From Blattabacterium cuenoti (GTDB lineage: Bacteria > Bacteroidota > Bacteroidia > Flavobacteriales > Blattabacteriaceae), in contig NZ_CP059183.1 in the NCBI RefSeq assembly GCF_014251275.1, positions 521,001 to 585,000 on the forward strand: DNA of 64,000 nt, in the 5' to 3' direction. Below the pieces are notes generated by a model, which was not told where the DNA came from, ran no database searches, and saw only the letters and a program-made list of their open reading frames with translations. Within the stretch, counting starts at the first letter, position 1. Each line of letters starts with the position of its first letter. The position numbers and the translations under genes were made by a program. Positions 33,976 to 44,100 of the stretch are shown here, piece by piece.

Positions 33976-35076
33976 ATGATAATTAAAGAAGATGAAATAC
34001 ACTTTATTTCAAAAAAAGTACTTAAAATTTGTAATTTTTTTAATATTGATAAAATAAAAAAAGATCTTAAAAAAGAACAAAAAAAAATATTTAATACAAA
34101 TTTATGGAAAAATAAAATACAATATAAAAATTGGATAAGGAACATACAGAATATGAATAAATGCGTAAAAGAATTTACAGAATTAAATACTTCTCTAGAA
34201 GATTTAAAAATTATATATTCATTATCTAAAGAAGAAAATATAAATGAAGAACTTGAAAAACAATTCTTTAAAACTAAAAAATTATTATATAACATAGAGT
34301 TAAAAAATATTTTATCAAAAAAAGAAGATGTTTTAAATGCAATATTGCAAATATCTTCCGGTGCTGGAGGTACTGAAAGTTGTGATTGGACTAATATGTT
34401 AATGAGAATGTATATTATGTGGGCGGATAAAAATAATTTTTCAGTAAAAAAAAATCATCATACTTATGGAGAAATTACTGGAATTAAATCAGTAACATTA
34501 GAAATAGAAGGAAAATATGCATTTGGATATTTAAAAGGAGAAAATGGAGTACACAGATTAATTAGAATATCTCCTTTTGATAGCAATTCTAAAAGACATA
34601 CCTCTTTTTCTTCTGTTTATGTCTATCCAATGATAGATAAAAATATTAGTATCAATATAAAAGATTCAGATATTGAATGGCAAACTTTTCGTTCTGGTGG
34701 AGCAGGAGGTCAAAATGTAAACAAAGTTGAAACTGGAGTACGATTACGTCATATTCCTACTGGTATTATTATAGAAAATACTGAAGACCGTACTCAAGTA
34801 AAAAATAGAAAAAATGCTTTAAAACTATTAAAATCAAGATTATTTAACATAGAATTATTAAAAAAAAATGAAAAAGAAGAAAAAATAAAATCGAGTAAAA
34901 AAAAAATAGAGTGGGGTTCTCAAATACGTAATTATATTATGCATCCTTATAAATTAGTTAAAGATCTAAGGACAAATTATGAAACTACTAAGATACAATC
35001 TGTAATGAATGGAGAAATAGACAAATTTTTAAAGGAATTTTTAATGTACATGTACAATTACAATAATAAAAAATAA
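33976..35076 (+). CDS. prfB: Peptide chain release factor 2, without programmed frameshift
   Basis: The 366-residue protein has the RF2 stop-reading tripeptide SPF (in RISPFDSNS) and the peptidyl-hydrolysis GGQ (in [10 protein letters not shown]). RF2 reads UGA and UAA, and several genes here end in TGA (pdhC, secA). In many bacteria prfB needs a +1 shift at an early in-frame UGA; here the N-terminal region reads straight through [13 protein letters not shown] with no TGA and no second start. That autoregulatory device therefore seems to be absent. Confidence 0.94.
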   Translation: MIIKEDEIHFISKKVLKICNFFNIDKIKKDLKKEQKKIFNTNLWKNKIQYKNWIRNIQNMNKCVKEFTELNTSLEDLKIIYSLSKEENINEELEKQFFKTKKLLYNIELKNILSKKEDVLNAILQISSGAGGTESCDWTNMLMRMYIMWADKNNFSVKKNHHTYGEITGIKSVTLEIEGKYAFGYLKGENGVHRLIRISPFDSNSKRHTSFSSVYVYPMIDKNISINIKDSDIEWQTFRSGGAGGQNVNKVETGVRLRHIPTGIIIENTEDRTQVKNRKNALKLLKSRLFNIELLKKNEKEEKIKSSKKKIEWGSQIRNYIMHPYKLVKDLRTNYETTKIQSVMNGEIDKFLKEFLMYMYNYNNKK

Positions 35077-35113
35077 AATTTTATACATTTTCTTCTACAA
35101 ATTTTTTTATACT

Positions 35114-36511
35114 ATGAAAAAAAGTTATTATGATCTAATAAATCAAACTTTAGAGCTCCCTACTGAAGAATTTACTATTAAAAATAATTTTTTAGAATTT
35201 CATGGAATTCCATTAATAAATCTTATTAAAAATTATGGAAGTCCATTAAAATTTACATATTTACCTAAAATATCACAAAATATAAAAAAAGCAAAAAAAT
35301 GGTTTCAAAAGGCTATTAACATTAACCAATATAATAATAAATACACTTATTGTTATTGTACAAAAAGTTCTCATTTTTACTTTATATTGGAAGAAGTATT
35401 GAAAAATAATATTAGCATTGAAACTTCATATGCTTATGATATAGAAATTGTTAAAAATCTTTACAAAAAAGGAAAAACAAATAAAAATATAGAAATTATA
35501 TGTAATGGATTTAAAACAAAAAATTATATAAATAACATATCTTATCTCATAAATAATGGATTTTATAATATTATCCCCATTCTTGATAATTTTGACGAGT
35601 TAGAACAACTTAGTTTGACTATTAACTCACCTTTTAAATTAGGAATTAGAATTGCTTCTGAAGAAGAACCAAAATTTGAATTTTACACTTCTAGATTAGG
35701 AATTAGGTGTAAGGATATTATTTTTTTTTATATGAATAAAATAAAAAATAATCCAAAAATAGAATTGAGAATGCTACATTTTTTTGTAAATACAGGAATA
35801 AAAGATACAGATTATTATTGGAATGAACTTTTTAAATGCTTGCACGTATATGCAAAACTAAAAAAAATAGAGCCAAAATTGGATATTCTAAATATAGGTG
35901 GGGGGTTCCCAATAAAAACTTCAATATCTTTCACATATAATTATGAATATATGGTTAATGAGATTATATATAGAATAAAAAAGTTTTGTCAAGAAGAAAA
36001 TATTTCAGTCCCACATATATACACAGAATTTGGCTCATATACTGTAGGAGAAAGTAGTGGAATAATATACAAAATTCTTGGTCAAAAACGTCAAAATGAC
36101 AGAGAAAAATGGAACATTATAGACAGTTCATTTATGACTACTCTACCTGATACTTGGGCTATTAATAAAAGATTCATAATGATGGCAATTAATCGTTGGA
36201 ACGATTCTTATGAAAGAGTATTTCTAGGTGGATTAACATGTGATAGTGATGATTATTACAATTCAGAACAACATATAAATGCTATACATCTTCCTTGTTA
36301 TAGAAAAGATTCCCCACTTTATATTGGATTTTTTAATACTGGAGCTTATCAAGATACAATTAGTGGATATAATGGAGTTCACCATTGTTTAATTCCTCAA
36401 CCTATTCACATTTTAATAAATCATAATGATAATGAAAAAAATAATTTAGTATATAAAATATTTAGAAAAACACAAACTCCCGAAGAAATATTAAATATAT
36501 TAGGTTATTAA
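35114..36511 (+). CDS. speA: Arginine decarboxylase (biosynthetic, Bacteroidetes-type)
   Basis: The 465-residue fold-III PLP enzyme shows the lysine segment YCTKSSHF (K84) and later LNIGGGFPI and GAYQDTISGYNG-type phosphate- and substrate-binding blocks. It is shorter than the roughly 630-residue enterobacterial SpeA. The agmatinase gene lies 11 bases downstream, so the likely route is arginine to agmatine to putrescine plus urea. Ornithine or diaminopimelate decarboxylase relatives share the fold, but the neighbour favours arginine. Confidence 0.85.
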   Translation: MKKSYYDLINQTLELPTEEFTIKNNFLEFHGIPLINLIKNYGSPLKFTYLPKISQNIKKAKKWFQKAININQYNNKYTYCYCTKSSHFYFILEEVLKNNISIETSYAYDIEIVKNLYKKGKTNKNIEIICNGFKTKNYINNISYLINNGFYNIIPILDNFDELEQLSLTINSPFKLGIRIASEEEPKFEFYTSRLGIRCKDIIFFYMNKIKNNPKIELRMLHFFVNTGIKDTDYYWNELFKCLHVYAKLKKIEPKLDILNIGGGFPIKTSISFTYNYEYMVNEIIYRIKKFCQEENISVPHIYTEFGSYTVGESSGIIYKILGQKRQNDREKWNIIDSSFMTTLPDTWAINKRFIMMAINRWNDSYERVFLGGLTCDSDDYYNSEQHINAIHLPCYRKDSPLYIGFFNTGAYQDTISGYNGVHHCLIPQPIHILINHNDNEKNNLVYKIFRKTQTPEEILNILGY

Positions 36512-36522
36512 TTTTATGGATT

Positions 36523-37398
36523 ATGGAAAAAAAAACTTTTTCCGGTATATCTAAAAAATATTCTAATATTGAAAATTCAAAAATAGTATTAATTCCTATC
36601 CCATATGATAGAACACAAACTTGTAAAAAAGGTTCCAAAATGGGACCAAAAGCATTTTTATATGCAGCAAATCATTTAGAATTATATGATATTGAAACTA
36701 ATTATGAAGTATATAAAAAAGGAATATTTATAGATTATTCAATACAGAATATTTATTCTATTTCTCCAAAAAGAATGGTAAAAAAAGTTTATGATATCGT
36801 AAAAAAATATATTTTAAAAAAAAAGTTTATTACTATTATTGGTGGAGATCATTCCATATCTATAGGAAGTATTAGAGCTTTTGGAGAAAAGTTTTCTGAT
36901 TTAAGTATTCTTCATATGGATGCTCATGCTGATCTACGTCCTATATATAAAGGTAATTTATATAATCATGCTTGTTCTATGCATGAAGCTTCAAAAAAAC
37001 ATTCTATTATACAAATAGGAATACGAAGTATGGATATATCTGAAAAAAAATATGTTCAAAAAGATAATATATTCTACATGCATAAAATAAATAGTAATGA
37101 TTATTGGATGGAAAAATCTATTGAAAATCTATCAAAAAATGTTTTTTTAAGCATAGATATAGATGTTTTTGATCCTAGTATTGCCCCATCGACAGGGACA
37201 CCTGAACCTGGTGGATTGAATTGGTATACAAGTTTAAAATTTTTTAAAAAAGTATTTAAAAAAAAAAAAATAGTTGGATTTGATATAGTTGAACTTTTAC
37301 CTAATCCAAAAGATTTTTCTACTGACTTCCTGGCAGTAAAACTTTTTTATAAATTATTATCATATAAATATAAATTTTTTCATAAACATGAACCATAA
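36523..37398 (+). CDS. speB: Agmatinase (ureohydrolase family)
   Basis: The 291-residue binuclear manganese enzyme keeps the metal ligands in GGDHSIS, DAHADLR and SIDIDVFDPS, and has GTPEPGGLNW, more typical of agmatinase than of arginase. It would split agmatine from SpeA into putrescine and urea. Cockroach Blattabacterium is known to use urease on urea to recycle nitrogen; no urease is in this window. An A13 run at 37258-37270 is in frame. Its stop overlaps cmk by 11 bases. Arginase remains possible. Confidence 0.83.
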   Translation: MEKKTFSGISKKYSNIENSKIVLIPIPYDRTQTCKKGSKMGPKAFLYAANHLELYDIETNYEVYKKGIFIDYSIQNIYSISPKRMVKKVYDIVKKYILKKKFITIIGGDHSISIGSIRAFGEKFSDLSILHMDAHADLRPIYKGNLYNHACSMHEASKKHSIIQIGIRSMDISEKKYVQKDNIFYMHKINSNDYWMEKSIENLSKNVFLSIDIDVFDPSIAPSTGTPEPGGLNWYTSLKFFKKVFKKKKIVGFDIVELLPNPKDFSTDFLAVKLFYKLLSYKYKFFHKHEP

Positions 37399-38110
37399 TA
37401 ACCAAAATAAAATAATTATTGCAATAGATGGTTATTCTTCATCTGGAAAAAGTACGTTAGCAAAAAATATAGCAAAAAAATTGCAATATAAACATATAGA
37501 TTCAGGTTCTATGTATAGATGCATAACTTTATTAGCTATCCGAAATAAAATTTTTCAAAGCGATTTATGGAATAAAAAAAATTTTATAAAATTTTTAAAA
37601 AAAAAGAATTTAAAATTCATATTTAAATGGAATGAAAAATTAAATGAAACAGATATTTTTTTTAATGAGGAAAATATACGAAATGAAATTCGATCATATG
37701 ATGTAAATAAAAAAGTCTCTTTAATTGCTAAAATACCAGAAATTAGAAACATTTTGACAAAAATACTAAGACATATGGGAAAAAACAAAGGAATAGTAGT
37801 AGATGGAAGAGATATAGGTAATCATGTTTTTCCAAAATCTGAATTAAAATTTTTTCTTACAAGTTCATTAGATATACGTGCATATAGAAGATATAATTCT
37901 ATTAAAAAAAAAGGTAAAATAATTTATTATGAAGAAATAAAAAAAAATATTATTTATAGAGATAATCAAGATACTTGTAGGAAAATATCACCACTAAAAA
38001 AATCATTAAATCATATAGAAATAGATAATACATTTATGAATGTAAAAGAACAATTTAATTTCATATATAAAATAATAAAAAAATACACAATAAATGAAAC
38101 TATTAAATAA
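37388..38110 (+). CDS. cmk: Cytidylate kinase
   Basis: The 240-residue enzyme phosphorylates CMP and dCMP. It has the P-loop IDGYSSSGKST, GSMYRCITLLA with the substrate arginine, DGRDIGNHVFP and a lid segment RDNQDTCRKISPLKK. It starts within the agmatinase end and overlaps the fabG start by 17 bases, so it lies inside a tight co-directional run. Confidence 0.95.
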   Translation: MNHNNQNKIIIAIDGYSSSGKSTLAKNIAKKLQYKHIDSGSMYRCITLLAIRNKIFQSDLWNKKNFIKFLKKKNLKFIFKWNEKLNETDIFFNEENIRNEIRSYDVNKKVSLIAKIPEIRNILTKILRHMGKNKGIVVDGRDIGNHVFPKSELKFFLTSSLDIRAYRRYNSIKKKGKIIYYEEIKKNIIYRDNQDTCRKISPLKKSLNHIEIDNTFMNVKEQFNFIYKIIKKYTINETIK

Positions 38111-38828
38111 AAAAATAGCTATAGTTACTGGAGGATCAGGAGATATAGGTAAGTCTATTGTAAAAACTTTTGTTAAACATGGGGCTTATGTAATATTTAC
38201 TTTTTTATCTTCTAAAATAGAAGCTGAAAATTTAAAAAAAGAATTTAATAATTTTGTAGAAGCATATGAAATTGATTTATCAAATACAAGTTCTTCAAAA
38301 CTATTCATTGAAAATGTAATCAAAAAATATGGAAGGTTGGATATATTAGTTAATAATGCAGGAATTATAAGAGATAATCTTCTTATTAAAATATCAGAAA
38401 AAGATTGGGATAAAGTTATAAAAACAAATCTTTATTCTGTTTTTAATCTAACGAAATATGCAATTTTTCCTATGATTAGACAAAAGGAAGGCAACATTAT
38501 TAATATGAGTTCAATTATAGGGTTAACAGGAAATATTGCTCAGTCTAGTTATGCTGCATCTAAAGCTGGAATTATTGGATTTACTAAATCAGTAGCTAAA
38601 GAATTTGGAAAAAAAAATATTCGTTGTAATGCTATAGCCCCAGGATATATTTCTACAAAAATGAATTCACATTTAAAATATAATACAAAAGAAAATTGGA
38701 TAAAAAATATACCACTAAAAAAACCTGGGAAACCACAAGATGTAGCCAATTGTGCTTTATTTTTAGCATCATATTTATCAAATTATATAACAGGATGTGT
38801 TTTAAATGTAAATGGTGGTTTGATTTAA
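38094..38828 (+). CDS. fabG: 3-oxoacyl-ACP reductase
   Basis: The 244-residue short-chain dehydrogenase shows the NADPH-binding VTGGSGDIGKSIV, the NNAGI motif, and the catalytic Ser-Tyr-Lys set in INMSSIIG and YAASKAG, with an NGG-type end. It reduces 3-oxoacyl-ACP in each elongation cycle and works with FabF, FabZ and AcpP, also encoded in this window. The close match to FabG length and motifs makes another SDR role unlikely. Confidence 0.93.
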   Translation: MKLLNKKIAIVTGGSGDIGKSIVKTFVKHGAYVIFTFLSSKIEAENLKKEFNNFVEAYEIDLSNTSSSKLFIENVIKKYGRLDILVNNAGIIRDNLLIKISEKDWDKVIKTNLYSVFNLTKYAIFPMIRQKEGNIINMSSIIGLTGNIAQSSYAASKAGIIGFTKSVAKEFGKKNIRCNAIAPGYISTKMNSHLKYNTKENWIKNIPLKKPGKPQDVANCALFLASYLSNYITGCVLNVNGGLI

Positions 38829-38838
38829 AAAAATATTG

Positions 38839-40581
38839 ATGAAAAATTTAATATACTCAAAAAAGAAAATTGTACAAAGTTTATGTAAAATATTAAAGAA
38901 AAAATCTATTTTTAACATTATTATATCTCCAGGATCTAGAAATGCACCAATTATAATTCACTTTACACAAGACAGTAAATTTAAAACTTATTGTATAGTA
39001 GATGAACGTTGTGCTGGTTTTTTTGCAATAGGAATGGCTCAACAAATAAAAAAACCAGTTATTATAAATTGTACGTCTGGTTCAGCAGTAGTTAATTATT
39101 ATCCAGCTGTTACAGAAGCATTTTATCAAAAAATTCCTATTATTATTATTACTGCAGATAGACCTAAAGAAATTAAAGGAGGATTTGAAGGTCAATCAAT
39201 TAATCAAGAAAATATTTTTAAAGACCACGTAACATCATTTATTCAACTAACAGAAGATGAAACTGAAAAAGGATTATTGTATGACGAAAAGTTAATAAAT
39301 GAATCTATAAATAAATGTATGGTATATGAAAAACCTATACACATAAACATTCCTTTTTCAGAACCACTTTATAAAACTACTAATAGTATAGAAGTAAATC
39401 CAAAAATAATAAAAATTATATCTATAAAAAAAAAAATTGTTAAATCTATAGATTATAAAAAAGAAAAATCATTATGGAGTAAATGTAAAAAAAAAATGAT
39501 TTTGTTAGGATTATGCAATGAAAATGAAAATATAAAAAAAATTTTGATAAAAATGAGTTTTAATCCTACTATTGTCATTCTTATAGAAAGTACATCACAT
39601 ATATATAACGATATGTTTTTCTCAAATATAGATCAAATGATTTTTGGAATAACTTATAAAGAATGGAATAGTTTAAGACCTAATATATTATTGACAATTG
39701 GAAATAATATTATATCTAAAAACATTAGATATTTATTAACAAAATATCCTCCAACTTATCATTGGCATATAGGTGATAATTGCAATAATTATCCTGATTC
39801 TTATTATAAATTAACTACTTATTGGCCAATTACTCCTAAAACATTTTTTAAAACATTTAAAGAAAAATACAATAATAAATATATTTGTTCAAATTATAGA
39901 AAAAAATGGGAAAAATTAAAACAAACAAGAATAAAAAGACAAAAAAAATTTTTTGAAAAAGAAAAAAGTTTTTCTGACCTACTAGCACTTAATATTGTAT
40001 TTTCTAAAATACCTAAAAATTCAGTTTTACAATTAGGAAATAGTATGATAATAAGATATTATCAGTTTCTTATAAAAAAGAATAACTTTATTTTATCTTA
40101 TTGTAATCGTGGAACATCAGGAATAGATGGGAGTGTTTCAACTGCAATAGGATATTCTATAAATAGCAAAAAAAGAGTAACTCTTATTATTGGAGATATT
40201 AGTTTTTTTTACGATAGCAATGCTTTATGGAATGATTATACTCCAAAAAATTTTAGAGTAATTTTGATAAATAATGGAGGTGGAAATATTTTTAAAATAA
40301 TATCAAATAATAATAATTTACCTGAAAAAACATTAAAATTTTTCGAAACAAAACATACTTTTACAGCAAAAGAAATATGTAAAATGCATAACTGGAAATA
40401 TAAAAATATTTCCAGTTATGCAGATTTAATAAAAAGTTTATCAATATTTTGGAAAAAAACAAAAAAGCCATTTTTACTAGAAATAAATACACAAAAACAA
40501 AATAATGAAAAAATTTTTTCAAATTTTTTGTATTATCTATCTAGAAATAAAAATATCCCAAAAAACTTTTATTCTAGATAA
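38839..40581 (+). CDS. menD: SEPHCHC synthase (menaquinone biosynthesis)
   Basis: The 580-residue thiamine-diphosphate enzyme has the N-terminal SPGSRNAPI motif, the cofactor region GTSGIDGSVSTAIGYS with the GD...NNGGGNIF metal-binding pair, and the substrate segment ADRPKE. It joins isochorismate with 2-oxoglutarate on the way to menaquinone. A TTG lies directly before the ATG; the ATG at 38839 is used. The 3' end carries a perfect 17-bp inverted repeat at 40385-40422 and overlaps the convergent SanA-like gene by 45 bases. Confidence 0.94.
   Translation: MKNLIYSKKKIVQSLCKILKKKSIFNIIISPGSRNAPIIIHFTQDSKFKTYCIVDERCAGFFAIGMAQQIKKPVIINCTSGSAVVNYYPAVTEAFYQKIPIIIITADRPKEIKGGFEGQSINQENIFKDHVTSFIQLTEDETEKGLLYDEKLINESINKCMVYEKPIHINIPFSEPLYKTTNSIEVNPKIIKIISIKKKIVKSIDYKKEKSLWSKCKKKMILLGLCNENENIKKILIKMSFNPTIVILIESTSHIYNDMFFSNIDQMIFGITYKEWNSLRPNILLTIGNNIISKNIRYLLTKYPPTYHWHIGDNCNNYPDSYYKLTTYWPITPKTFFKTFKEKYNNKYICSNYRKKWEKLKQTRIKRQKKFFEKEKSFSDLLALNIVFSKIPKNSVLQLGNSMIIRYYQFLIKKNNFILSYCNRGTSGIDGSVSTAIGYSINSKKRVTLIIGDISFFYDSNALWNDYTPKNFRVILINNGGGNIFKIISNNNNLPEKTLKFFETKHTFTAKEICKMHNWKYKNISSYADLIKSLSIFWKKTKKPFLLEINTQKQNNEKIFSNFLYYLSRNKNIPKNFYSR
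40385..40422. repeat. Perfect 17-bp inverted repeat inside menD
   Basis: TGCATAACTGGAAATAT at 40385-40401 and its exact reverse complement at 40406-40422 are separated by AAAA. The hairpin lies within conserved menD coding sequence (HNWKYKNISSYAD), about 160 bases before the stop. No U-run follows it, so an intrinsic terminator is unlikely. Confidence 0.85.
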
Positions 40582-41130
40582 AAATTCTCTAAACTGTATT
40601 TTACTATCAAAAGATAAACTTTTTGCATTAAATCCTATAACATCTAACCCTAAACAATTTCCAATAAAAATTGCTCTTTCATTATGAAATTTTTGAGATA
40701 TAATTGTAAATTTTTTTTGATGAAAAATTTTATAAACTCTTGAAATAGAATATATTGTATTTACTCCATAAAAATCTTCATGTATAAAATTAGGAGATAT
40801 TCCTTTTTTTATTAATTCTTTTTTCATCATTTTTGGCTCATTATAATTTTTACTTCTATTATCCCCACTTACAATAATATATTGTATTTTTTTATTATAA
40901 AAAAGATAACTAGCAGCATCTATTCTATATTTAAAATAAGCATTTATTCCTCCTCCTGGTAAATATTTAGAAGTTCCTAAAACTACTCCAAAAGTATTAT
41001 ATGGGATATTTTTTATCCCATTGTAATTCTTTTTATATGCAAAAAAACTAATACTAAAATTACATATAATACTAAAACAAAATAGGCCTATTAAAAATAT
41101 ACGTTTTATCTTTATTGAACATAATAAAAT
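40537..41130 (-). CDS. sanA: SanA/YdcF-like DUF218 family membrane protein, non-ATG start
   Basis: Reading from ATT at 41130 gives 197 residues: an N-terminal membrane helix (IFLIGLFCFSIICNF), then the DUF218 core GVVLGTSKYLPGGGIN, YFKYRIDAA, IIVSGDNRSKNYNEP and TIISQKFHNERAIF. SanA-type proteins influence envelope permeability and vancomycin sensitivity at high temperature. No ATG precedes the core in this frame; the next ATG (40830) would delete half the domain. The frame is open from 41145, so ATT 41130 or a nearby ATA are candidates. It lies 15 bases after secA and overlaps menD. Confidence 0.78.
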   Translation of the reverse strand: MLLCSIKIKRIFLIGLFCFSIICNFSISFFAYKKNYNGIKNIPYNTFGVVLGTSKYLPGGGINAYFKYRIDAASYLFYNKKIQYIIVSGDNRSKNYNEPKMMKKELIKKGISPNFIHEDFYGVNTIYSISRVYKIFHQKKFTIISQKFHNERAIFIGNCLGLDVIGFNAKSLSFDSKIQFREFLSRIKVFWDIFISR

Positions 41131-41145
41131 TTTATTAAAAAAGTA

Positions 41146-44100
41146 TCATTCTTCTATTATCCATTCTCCATCATCTAAAAAAAACTTGGCTATTTTAAAT
41201 TTTAAATATTTTTTTTTACCTGTAATTAAATGTATAATATTGATTTTGTCATTTCTTCCTATTTTTTTACTATTACTAGTATTTTTTTTTATAAAAGTAT
41301 TCATACTTTTTACTTTTTTATCAGAAATACAAAATATATGCATTTTTTTTATATTAGATTTTATTAAAAAAGAAATAATTTTTTTGTTTATTTCATAAAT
41401 TATATCTTGAAATAAATAAAAAGCATTTTGTTTATAAACTATAAGAGGATCTTTCTGTTCAAAAATTGCATTTTGTACTGAAAATCTTAAATTATCCATT
41501 TCTCTTAAATGTTTTTTCCATATATCATCCAAAAAGTATAATAAAGTTTTTCTTTCAAATATTGATAATATAGAATTTCCTTTAGTTTTATTAAATTGAT
41601 TAATACTTGATAATAAGTTTATAAAATAAATATTTTCATATTCAAACGTTACTTGTATATGATTATCATAATTTTTATTAATTTTATGTAAATCTAAATT
41701 AGAAGTAATAAAAGAATTTATTTTATTATAAATAATATCATTTTTTCTTTTTTCATAAAAATTATTTATTAAATCATAAATATTAGTTATGTTATAATTA
41801 TATTTTTTATCAAAAAATTTTTCTTCTGAAATTGGAAATTTCATTCCAAAAGTATATAAAAACTCATATTTTAAATTATTAAAATTTTTTTTGTAGTTAT
41901 TAACATTTATCATCTTATCTAATAAAAAATAAATCATATTAGAAATATCTAAATTTAATTCACTTCCACATAAGGCATTTTTACGTTTTTTATATATGAA
42001 TTCCCTTTGTTTATTAATAACATCATCATAATCTAGTAAGCGCTTTCTAATACTAAAATTGTTATCTTCTATTTTCTTTTGGGCTTTTTCAATAGATTTA
42101 GTTAGTAAAGAATGTTGAATTATATCACCTTCTTTATGTCCAAATTTATCCATTAATTTTGAAATTCTTTCTGAATCAATGAATAAACGAATTAAATTAT
42201 CTTCTAAAGATACATAAAATTGAGTTGATCCATGATCCCCTTGCCTCCCTGCTCTTCCTCTTAATTGATTATCTACTCTTCTAGAGTCATGCCTTTCTGT
42301 TCCTAAAACTGCCAATCCTCCATTTATTATAACTTCTTTAGATAATTTTATATCTGTTCCCCTTCCTGCCATATTAGTTGCTATAGTTACAGTTCCTGGA
42401 TCTCCAGCCTTTGCTATAATTTCTGCTTCTTTTTCATGTAATTTAGCATTCAAAACATTGTGTGCAATTTTTTTAAATTTTAATGATCTACTTAAAAATT
42501 CTGATACTTCTACTGAAGTTGTTCCTACTAATACAGGACGATTTTTACATTTAGACAAATAAATAATTTTTTCTATAATAGAATTATATTTTTCTTTTTT
42601 TGTTTTAAATACTAGATCTTGTAAATCTTTTCTTATAATAGGTTTATGAGTAGGAATAACTACTACATCAAGTTTATAAATATGCAAAAATTCTCCAGAC
42701 TCTGTTTCTGCAGTTCCTGTCATCCCACATATTTTTTTATACATCCTAAAATAATTTTGCAATGTTATTGTTGCAAATGTTTGACTAGAAGATTCTACTT
42801 TTACATTTTCTTTTGCTTCAATAGCTTGATGTAATCCATTGGAATACCGTCTTCCTTCCATAATTCTTCCAGTTTGTTCATCTACTATTTTAACTTTATC
42901 ATTTAATACAACATAATCTATGTCTCTTTCAAATAAAGTAATTGCTTTAAGAAGTTGATGAATTGTATGTATTCTTTGTGATTTAATAGAAAATTCACTT
43001 AATAATTTCTCTTTTTCCTTAATTTTTTCTTCTTTTGATATTTTTTTTTTCTCTAAATCAGAAAGTTCTAAATTTATATCAGATAAAATAAAAAAACTTT
43101 TGTCTTTTACATACTTTGATAAGTATTCTATTCCTTTATCAGTTAATTCAACTGTATTATTTTTTTCATCAATAACAAAATATAGATCATTATCTACTTT
43201 ATACATTTCTCTTCCATTATCTTGTATATACTTACTTTCAATTTTTTGTAAGATACCACGTACATTTCTCTCACTTAAAAATTTTATTAATGACTTTTTT
43301 TTTGGTAAACCACGATAAGCTTGTAATAGTTTAAATCCTCCAACTTTATTTTCTCCTTTTCTTATTAATTTTTTTGATTTTTTTATTAAATCATTTATTA
43401 TTTCATTTTGTACATTAACAAGTTTTATTACTTTATCTTTAAATAATTCAAAATCTTTTTTATTATCTTTTTTTTCATCTACAGATCCTGATATAATTAA
43501 TGGAGTCCTAGCTTCATCTATTAATACAGAATCTATTTCATCTATTATAGCATAATTCAAATCTCTTTGAACTAACTCTTCTTTAGTATTCGCCATATTA
43601 TCACGTAAATAATCAAATCCAAATTCATTATTAGTTCCGTAAGTTATATCTGCTTTATATGCTATTTTCCTACCTTTTGTATTAGAAGATAAATAATTAT
43701 CAATACAATCAACTGTAAGCATATGAAATTCCATTAATGGAGCCATCCATTCAGCATCTCTTCTAGATAAATAATTATTTACTGTAACAATATGAACTCC
43801 TTTTCCGGATAAAGAATTTAAATATGCTGATAAAGTAGCAACAAAAGTTTTTCCTTCTCCAGTTGCCATTTCTGCTATTTTTCCTTGATGTAATACTATT
43901 CCACCAATTAATTGAACATCATAATGGACCATATCCCAAATAACTTTTTTACCATATGCATCCCATTCATTTTTCCAAATTGCTTTATCTTTATAAATTT
44001 TTACATAAGATTTTATTTTAGATAATTTTATATCAAAATCAGTAGATTTTACTATCAATTCATTCTTATTTTTAAAACGTTTAGCTGTTTCTTTTACAAT

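Noticed and set aside
40385-40422. Intrinsic terminator inside menD
   Set aside because: No T-run follows either arm, and the coding sequence continues with conserved residues.
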